Shown here piece by piece: positions 57,599 to 64,000 of a stretch of 64,000 bases of DNA. Under the pieces are notes generated by a model. That model was not told the DNA's origin and made no database searches. It saw nothing but the letters and a program-made list of their open reading frames with translations. The position numbers and the translations under genes are program-made. Numbering within the stretch: position 1 is the stretch's first letter; every line of letters begins with the position of its first letter. Origin of the DNA: Collybia mongolica (lineage: Eukaryota; Basidiomycota; Agaricomycetes; Agaricales; Clitocybaceae); the NCBI GenBank assembly GCA_013420905.1, contig JAAXNY010000005.1, positions 248,001 through 312,000 on the forward strand. Direction: 5' to 3'.

Positions 57599-58203
57599 AG
57601 GGAAAATAATTTTTAACAATTTTTAACAATTATTAACATGTTACTAACATCCATGTTAGTAACATGTTATTAACGTCTGTGAATAACCCCCTCCAAAGCT
57701 GCCATGTTAGTAACCTGTTAGTTACTAACCTCGGAGTTTCTTCCCGAACCCTATGTTCCAGAGGGAGTTGGCAGGGTTGGGGATGCTTTGACCGCAGTGT
57801 GGAGAATGGAGGCTCCCTCGCGAGTCGCTTGAGCTGCTTTTCTGGCTGCAATAGCGCTGGGCATAGTGAATGAGCGAAATTCATCAAGCCAACATAAAAT
57901 TCAGACTCGAAGTTATTTTCCCCATCACATGATATATCGTGTTTCTATCGTAGCACGTGCCCAAGAGCGCTCAAGCAGAAAACACGCTTCATGTCGCGAA
58001 CTCCATGGTTTCGAACGTATTATACTAACAAAAATGTGATCGGAACGGCAATACCCCCATAACGGAGTCCTGTAGGATCTCAATTCCAGCTCCTAATAGA
58101 AAAGCTATTTATATGTAGTTATTAAATTATTACACCACCAATCACGGACAAATATTCTCATCTAATCTTTCCCAAACATAAACATTTTTTTTACAAATCA
58201 GCG

Positions 58204-58785
58204 ATGGCCTCCACAAGTCCACAAAGCGCTCCTCCTCCTTCATCTGTTTTATTCGCGCGGGGAGTAATTGCACGTTTAGCTGTGTGGACAATACTTCGAA
58301 TAGCCGTACAGGAAGGATGGGGAGGCCACGGAGCATCGGAGAAACGAACATGGCTTGCTTCTGTGATTGTGGATGCATTCGAAGAGCAGGTTCCGACGCC
58401 GGATGGCCAATACATTGAGGAGCTATTACTTCAAGTCATGGCAGATGAATTCGAGGCGGTCCTTGAGGATGGGAGTGCGGAGAGTGTGGCGAAGGATATC
58501 GTCCAGATCTGGGATGAGACGCGTATAGGGAAGCAGGATATGGTGCTGAGATTTGAGGAATTATCAGAGAACTTAAAAGGCAAGAAAGTGGATGCACAGG
58601 TAGCCCCGACGAACGATGATGACGAATGGGAAGACGACGATTCCGAGGCTGATTCTAGCGACGAGGATGGGGATGAGGAGGCGCCGCAGCTCCTCAGGCC
58701 CCAAGACGATGCACCCAGAAATGAGGCAGAAGTCGATGAAGATGGGTTCACGCTCGTCAGAGGGAAAGGGAAGGGTAGGAGATAA
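58204..58785 (+). CDS. TSR2: Pre-rRNA-processing protein TSR2, right-arm copy
   Basis: Same 193-residue length as the left-arm copy, with a few substitutions (for example MASTSPQSAPPP, VWTILRIAVQ, APRNEAEVDEDG). The family core AVQEGWGGHGASEKRTWL, acidic tract and basic tail are intact. Role as in the left-arm entry: eS26 chaperone in 40S maturation. Its divergent partner GRC3 is destroyed here, but the intergenic region is retained, so expression is possible. Confidence 0.9.
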   Translation: MASTSPQSAPPPSSVLFARGVIARLAVWTILRIAVQEGWGGHGASEKRTWLASVIVDAFEEQVPTPDGQYIEELLLQVMADEFEAVLEDGSAESVAKDIVQIWDETRIGKQDMVLRFEELSENLKGKKVDAQVAPTNDDDEWEDDDSEADSSDEDGDEEAPQLLRPQDDAPRNEAEVDEDGFTLVRGKGKGRR

Positions 58786-58929
58786 CGTGGGCCTTGCTTC
58801 CTCCCTAATACATTGGTGGATCAAACGTCTTAATTTCAGATTTATATCAATTTCAAGATTACATCAAGCACTTTTTCATCCAATGGTACCAGGCAACTAT
58901 CGACATCGTTCCACGATACTCTTAGTCTG

Positions 58930-59275
58930 TCTGAGCCAGCAGGGTCCAACGCTGCTGAGCCAATCAGTCCTCAGCTATTGGATTAAGATCATCTTCAGGT
59001 ACAACTGGCGTCAGTTTCTGATCTTGAAGGTCCTGGTGGATCTTGTATGCAGAACGCATTTCGAAGTACATGGACGTGAGAGTGGATTTGGCTCTAAACA
59101 GAGTCGTAACAACTCCATTACCACCAGCATAAAAATTTGGGAAGTACCGGACTTGAGGTAATTTGCGACAGATTCGTCGGCCTCGTTCCTGGGAAGAGTA
59201 ATTTAACCATAGGCTTTAAAGACGACCGGCCGTTGAACAGTGCCACTAAAATAAAGGGCAAGGGTAGGGCTTACA
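58930..59275 (-). pseudogene. Tandem relic of pyranose oxidase 3' exons, right arm
   Basis: Mirror of 27477-27790: degenerate copy of the last pyranose oxidase exons, between the functional-looking gene and TSR2. Slightly different decay from the left arm (for example GGATTTGGCTCTAAACAGAG). Confidence 0.7.
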
Positions 59276-59496
59276 CTTGCCAAAGGAAAAGGTAAAAGTA
59301 AGAAACAAAGTGTGTCTCGTTTGTCCCTCGATACAGAGATCGATTGAACGCGTCAATATCAGATTGTACAAGGTTAAAAAAGCTACATAGTATGCAAGTC
59401 GGTCAGTCATCGTTTCAACATCCCCCAGTATCGTACAACTATCATCAGACTCCAAGATTCTTGTGGTCTCCTTAATCCCGCAGAGGGATGGGCCAA

Positions 59497-62400
59497 TTAG
59501 ACATATCTGTGAAGGGTTCTGTTGTGGTTCGGGAAGTTGGGGTCATGTTTATCGCTGGCCCAAGCTAACCACTCCTTCGGCGTCGGGGTGAGAACGTCGT
59601 CTGGCAATGCAGGCGTGAGCTTCTTAGCCTTAAGATCTTGATGGATCTTGTATGCAGAACGCATGGCCATGCACATAGATGTGAGGGTGGGATTGGCGCC
59701 AAATGGAGTCGGGATGACACCATTCCCGCCAACGTACAAGTTTTGGAAAAGCCAGACCTGAGAGTTGTAGTTCGAGACAGACTCGCGGAATTCATTTCTG
59801 GCAGGATTGTGTTAACTATGAACCTCGTAGGAGGACCTGTTTTTAACGCACCCATGACCCATGCGAACCGTGCCACCGAGATGAAGGGCAAGGCCAGGAC
59901 TAGTCGTGTATGAATATCAAAAAGAAGAATGATGCACAAATGATCCTCACGTCATGAATTGAGGGTAAGAATCTTGAAGAATGATCAATACTCGGTATGC
60001 TGCACGAAAGGGTCACATACCAGGGAGATACCCGCCGAGTTTGTTTGCAACATCGGTCATGCTGCAAATGTGAATCCCCAGGTCGAGAAAGCGAAGGGAA
60101 AGACTCACTCATTCATCATGCGAGTGGCATCCAATGCAGCCTGCTTTGTAGGGGTATACTCGAATGTAGGTTGAGGCATGCCATACGCATCGGTGATTTC
60201 GTTCTCGAAAATAATCCTATTCTCTCTGACACCGGGTTGCATGGCAAAGAATCTATAAAGCGTGCGTAAGAAAATGACCATAGTTCTCATAGGTGATGTC
60301 AAATACCGAAGATCAACGACAACCCGTGAATCCACCCTCGGTCCGACTTCACCGTAGCTGAAGGCATCACGGTGAATTTGGGTGTGCCACGGGAACTGTA
60401 AATTGGAATTAATGACATCAATGGTGGCAAAAATGCGGGCTCCGTAGGCTTACCTCGGGGCTGGCGGGGATAGTGACCTGTGGCTCGGGATCATGGAACG
60501 GACTATGGAAGAGGCAAGTATGAGAAATAAGACTTTTTGAATATAAAAACACACATCGGCAGAGGGTCTGTCTTTCCGTATTTAGCTATGTGATGTTCCA
60601 CGGCCTTTCGCCACCACTCCGGCTTTTTGGAAAGTTTCTTGCCGATGTCGTCGACCTGTAAATATTTGGCCGTCATATTAGTCGGCTACCAAGTCATAGT
60701 AGCTCAACTAACCAAACCCTGTAACACAAACGTTCAGAGTCTGAGGATTGCATTCGAATACTAGGGGACATACCTGCCTCAGCACAATTTGACAGAACGT
60801 CATACTAATGTGCAGAGATGAATCAGACATAAAAACCCCATGAAACTGGGGAGAGTCCCTTACGGTTGTTCGACTATATGGCTCCCCTATTTTCCCGCGT
60901 TGGTCGCACATTTAAACTGAAAACGCAAAGAAGCTCACCAGGTTGGGAATAATGCTGTGCGTCCAATCTCTAGCACCGCCGAAGCCAGAGTTTGCAAGAA
61001 TCTTAAGAGCCAGAAATTAGTGGGTTGTTGCTTCTTCTTTTTCTGTTATTGTCTACCTGGGGAGTGGCCACAGCACCTATAACGAAAAGTGTAGATTAGT
61101 GGACTATACATCCCGATACAAGAAATGGTCACACCTGCTGCAGTGACATATATCTTCGTAGGATGGCGCTGTTAGTAATAGTATATTATTTTCATAAATC
61201 CATTATACCTTGGCCCTGATGTAGTATTTGGGCGTCAACGATGGATCAGGGAAGAGACGTTCCAGAAGAAGATCCTTGACCTCGCTAAATAATCAACAAG
61301 GATCAGCTTTCGATCGCCATGTGTACAAGGAAGCGTCGTTACGCAGCACCAATCTTGTAAGGATGGGTTTCATTCTCCAGAGCGAAGCGTGTGCACCGAG
61401 TGTTGGTCAATAACCTGAAGAATCCACGCTTTACTCCATGAACGTTCTCCTTCTTTGGTTTGTCGAACATATCTTCGAAGACCTAGTCCACAGAGGATTG
61501 AGTATCGCGCCAGAGAAGTAAATTATAGGGTGCTAACGTTTTCCGCCGAATGCCACTGAACATATGGGGATCCTTCTGCAATACGGTGACAAGCCAGAGG
61601 GAGAGCTTTGACTCCACGATTAGGGTAAGCATCTTGAAGAGCTTTGAGTACAACGTTATGGCGAATGGAATGGTCAAACTCGTGCTCAGAAGTCCCAATC
61701 AGAGTGCGTGCGGCATGGTATAAAAGTTTCCATTCCGCGTCATCTTGGGCCTCGTTAGCTGGGAAGATCTTTGGGCGCTCAATCCCTTTGAGAAATTCCG
61801 GGGTGGCACAGGTCCTGTAATAGCACTGACGTAAACCGTGGAGAAGTGATCCGTGCGAGGGGACAATTTCACCAATGGGTGCTCATGCCGCCAACTCCAC
61901 GAGTTACGGCTTCTGCTCCGAGATTATTGTGTTCTTGCTGGAAGGTATTTCGACCATTGCTGATAATCATCTGCTTCGGGTCACTGTGGTGATGGTAGTT
62001 TATGATAAGCACGGTAGTATGTCTCCATTTGTCTCCTTACTTTGCAACCCAAGCACTCGGGTCCAGTGTCGGTACGACGGTGTTGCTGGTTGGGACTGAC
62101 ACATTAGAGAGGGCACCCTATTGATGCCTTACATTAGAATGTTGACTTGAAAAGACGGTGAGATAAAGGCGGAGTGTTACCTGAATCACTCTGACATCCA
62201 TGACGCAGTGACAGTTAGTTTGATTAATCGCATCCTAGTAATCACGCTTACTTCACGAAGCGATCGATATCCTTTTGGTATTCAATTTCGTTCTTCTTGT
62301 GCGCCGCTGGAACCCTGGTGTCCCTATTATCGGAATATCAATAATGACACTCGTGGATAACGCAAGACGTTGTTACTGGTCACCAATTTCTGTCATAAGA

Positions 62401-62661
62401 ACCTAACACGGAATGCGTCAGTAAGCATATCTTCCAAATGCTGTGGAAACCAACACACATTGTGTCCAGCATTGACAAGAAGCCGAGCGAATGTGGCACC
62501 AATCGGTCCAGAACCCGCGATAAATACCTAGAAGGGCGAGCAGTCAGCACCTGGATATGAAGATATGTCGGGCAGGACTCTCGCACGTCGAACTCAGGAA
62601 TTCCCGATTCTTCATGAACGGGGTGAAGTTTAGTGTCAGTGTTCAAGGTGGTGGGAGGCAT
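59497..62661 (-). CDS. Pyranose 2-oxidase, right-arm copy, apparently intact
   Basis: Same approximately 23-exon layout as the left-arm copy, start 62661 ([14 protein letters not shown]), stop at 59497-59499. It keeps the base run [11 protein letters not shown] (frameshifted in the other copy) and the CAA codon in [15 protein letters not shown] (TAA in the other). FAD-binding [17 protein letters not shown], covalent-FAD histidine in GGMSTHWTCATPEF, catalytic His in LALHLGG and catalytic Asn in GANPTLTSM are present. Pyranose oxidase uses O2 or quinones to oxidise C2 of glucose and releases H2O2 for peroxidases. No classical signal peptide is seen, as usual in the family. Every exon junction checked kept phase, but very short exons make the exact model uncertain. 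It includes a 10-nt exon (VIQ). Confidence 0.85.
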
Positions 62662-62699
62662 TTGATTCGCTGAAAGGGGGATACTAGGAAACTGGGATC

Positions 62700-63781
62700 A
62701 TTCATGCCATAGTGACCTAACTTTTATACCCCAGATGTGAGATATGTATACATGTATTCGTAATGGGGTTCGAGCGAATAAGGAAAGGCCGTGAAGGGTG
62801 GCAATTAATGGGTCCGGCCGATATCCTGGGAGGCTTGTGGGTCTTGTGAGATGGGTGCCGATATCTGTTGGGGCCAGACTGGGCATAGCTAGAATTGGCA
62901 AGCTTCTCTATCTTGGGAATATGGTAACCTGGGGCATATGAGAGAGTTTGGACATGAAATGACGTTGAGAAGCGGCGATTTCTACTCCAATGTATCCCTG
63001 GTCTCAACTGTAAAATCGACGGGTCGGTGCAAATGCGCAGCAATTATTCCGCGATCCTGGGGTATCGGGACTGACTAACGGACTGTGAGGTTTTGCGTTG
63101 GATGATATTGCAGAGGAAAACCCAAGAACCACCAGTGGAGGTGAAGGTGGCTGTGCCTTTAGGTTATCCAAAGTGTCACAACACACCATTCTCTGGGCAT
63201 TGCCATCTCGTTTTGAGGGGTGCGGCCTTTTTGATACCCCATCGGGCACAAGTAATAGATGTTTTGAATAGATTTTAAGGGTGGCAAATGTTCATTCAGT
63301 TCCAGAAGGAAACCCCACGAATCCGGGACGGAGTTTTCGAGTTGAAAATATCTCACTCACGCTGGACAGGGAAGTAGAGTGGACCGCAGACGAAAGCTTT
63401 TGGCGAATTGGACCTTACATCATGGCCTCCGGTTTGCGTGGGTGATCAGAGATAGGTCAGAATAGAAGCTTGCTATGGTCACATTGTCGGTCTTCCAGAA
63501 GGTGCCGTGAAGCACTGAACACTTTGTATAATCAAGTAGCGGTACCGGATGGCTGTATTTCGGTGCTGTTGCTGATCTGGATTGCGTCTGATAGAAGCTT
63601 GTAGTATGGTAGCGGTTATATTGTCGATCTTACAGAAAGTGCTGTGAAATGACTGCGAAGCCTCCGTATTCCTGACAATGGGATAGCAGCTCTCGACCAA
63701 CGGATATAGGTGCGACCGAGGGATGACGCCTAGCAACTCCAGTGGTGCATCAGCGCAGCCCGTCTGGGTCGAAGAGGTCAT
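62700..63781 (-). pseudogene. Unidentified gene remnant, right arm
   Basis: Mirror of the left-arm remnant, start MTSSTQTGCADAPLELLGVI at 63781. The first 100 codons are open here and suggest an F-box-like N terminus. Another stretch (63356-63159) reads VRYFQLENSVPDSWGFLLELNEHLPPLKSIQNIYYL. The pieces lie in different frames. Either splicing or decay separates them; the function is unknown. Confidence 0.35.
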
Positions 63782-64000
63782 GACTTCAGGTTGAGGGTTA
63801 AAGTTAACGTTTGCTGAGTTGCGAATTGTGGTCAGGTTGTTTGTTGGTATTGTGTTTGGTACTGAACTTTTTGATCACAGCGGCCATGATCTCCGTGCTT
63901 CATCCCATACATACGCATTTTTACCCAGGGTGATGGTAAGAGTGATTTCAACTGAATGCTCCATTGTGGACGCTCATTCTCAAAAGAGTGATATCTTATC

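Larger units (their letters stand above)
53113..57753 (+). mobile_element. Full-length hAT transposon (4641 bp) with 8-bp duplication
   Basis: Ends TAGGGTTCTGGAAGAAAC.. and ..TTTCTTCCCGAACCCTA are inverted repeats. TGTTCCAG is duplicated at 53105-53112 and 57754-57761. Both subterminal regions carry many copies of TGTTAGTAAC in both orientations (53150-53190 and 57610-57735), likely transposase-binding sites. It contains a multi-exon transposase gene on the + strand. It is the parent type of the MITE at 33601-34358. Confidence 0.93.
52942..57864 (-). pseudogene. GRC3: GRC3 right-arm copy, split by a hAT and truncated
   Basis: Start codon at 57864-57862 (MPSAIAARKA) and the next approximately 100 bases match GRC3 at 28900. 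The match is interrupted by the hAT 53113-57753 with duplicated TGTTCCAG. It resumes at 53112 with the reverse of the coding sequence around NSKRKSSAQTPNPKRK and stops at about 52942. Everything after roughly codon 100, including the P-loop, is absent. Differences from the intact copy include ones in the basic stretch. Confidence 0.88.
52942..64000 (-). repeat. Right arm of a large inverted duplication
   Basis: Inverted partner of 22801-29185, lengthened by the 4641-bp hAT inserted in the GRC3 copy. The inner end is at about 52942, within GRC3 coding sequence. The P450 relic just beyond (51995-52270) keeps the order and strand expected if the duplication once reached the P450. Confidence 0.93.

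Overview
The window looks like nuclear DNA from a filamentous basidiomycete, most likely a wood- or litter-associated agaricomycete. Genes are split by many 45-75 bp GT..AG introns. Host genes include pyranose 2-oxidase, a berberine-bridge-type FAD oxidase, a cytochrome P450 and a DUF6534-type membrane protein. The transposons (Helitron, Plavaka/CACTA-like, hAT, Tc1-like, Copia, Gypsy, LINE) are typical of these fungi. No CRISPR array, rRNA or tRNA was recognised.

Layout. 1-2.7 kb: no convincing gene except a short broken coding fragment. 3.06-4.56 kb: an SH3-domain adaptor gene. 6.0-7.8 kb: a multi-exon DUF6534-like membrane protein gene with at least one frame problem. 7.8-13.2 kb: remains of a Copia element (+ strand) abutting a reversed Gypsy fragment. 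13.2-21.3 kb: one Helitron whose Rep-helicase-peptidase reading frame is interrupted by a complete Tc1-like transposon (TA duplication, 13353-15848) and by a non-autonomous hAT (8-bp duplication, 19523-20589). Both removals restore frame exactly, leaving three internal stops, each explained by one C-to-T change.

22.8-29.2 kb and 52.9-64.0 kb are two arms of a large inverted duplication. Each arm carries an unidentified gene remnant, pyranose 2-oxidase, a degenerate tandem 3' piece of that gene, TSR2, and the start of GRC3. Decay is reciprocal. The left arm has a broken pyranose oxidase but an intact GRC3. The right arm has an apparently intact pyranose oxidase but a GRC3 split by a 4.6 kb hAT and truncated. 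TSR2 is intact in both. TSR2 and GRC3 are divergent neighbours, and both serve ribosome biogenesis.

Between the arms: FAD-linked oxidase (31.6-33.4 kb, intact, eight exons), a 758-bp MITE derived from the same hAT family (33601-34358), a P450 (34.8-37.2 kb) with a run of micro-exons and one surplus base, and an unidentified low-complexity gene (37.5-39.3 kb). A repeat-rich tract from 39.8 to 52.9 kb holds a broken Plavaka-type transposase, a 5'-truncated LINE with poly(A) and a 15-bp target duplication, AT-rich DNA and a P450 exon relic.

The oxidase genes may belong to extracellular or xenobiotic oxidation, but nothing here shows co-regulation. All calls rest on reading the sequence and on remembered family motifs; no database search was run.
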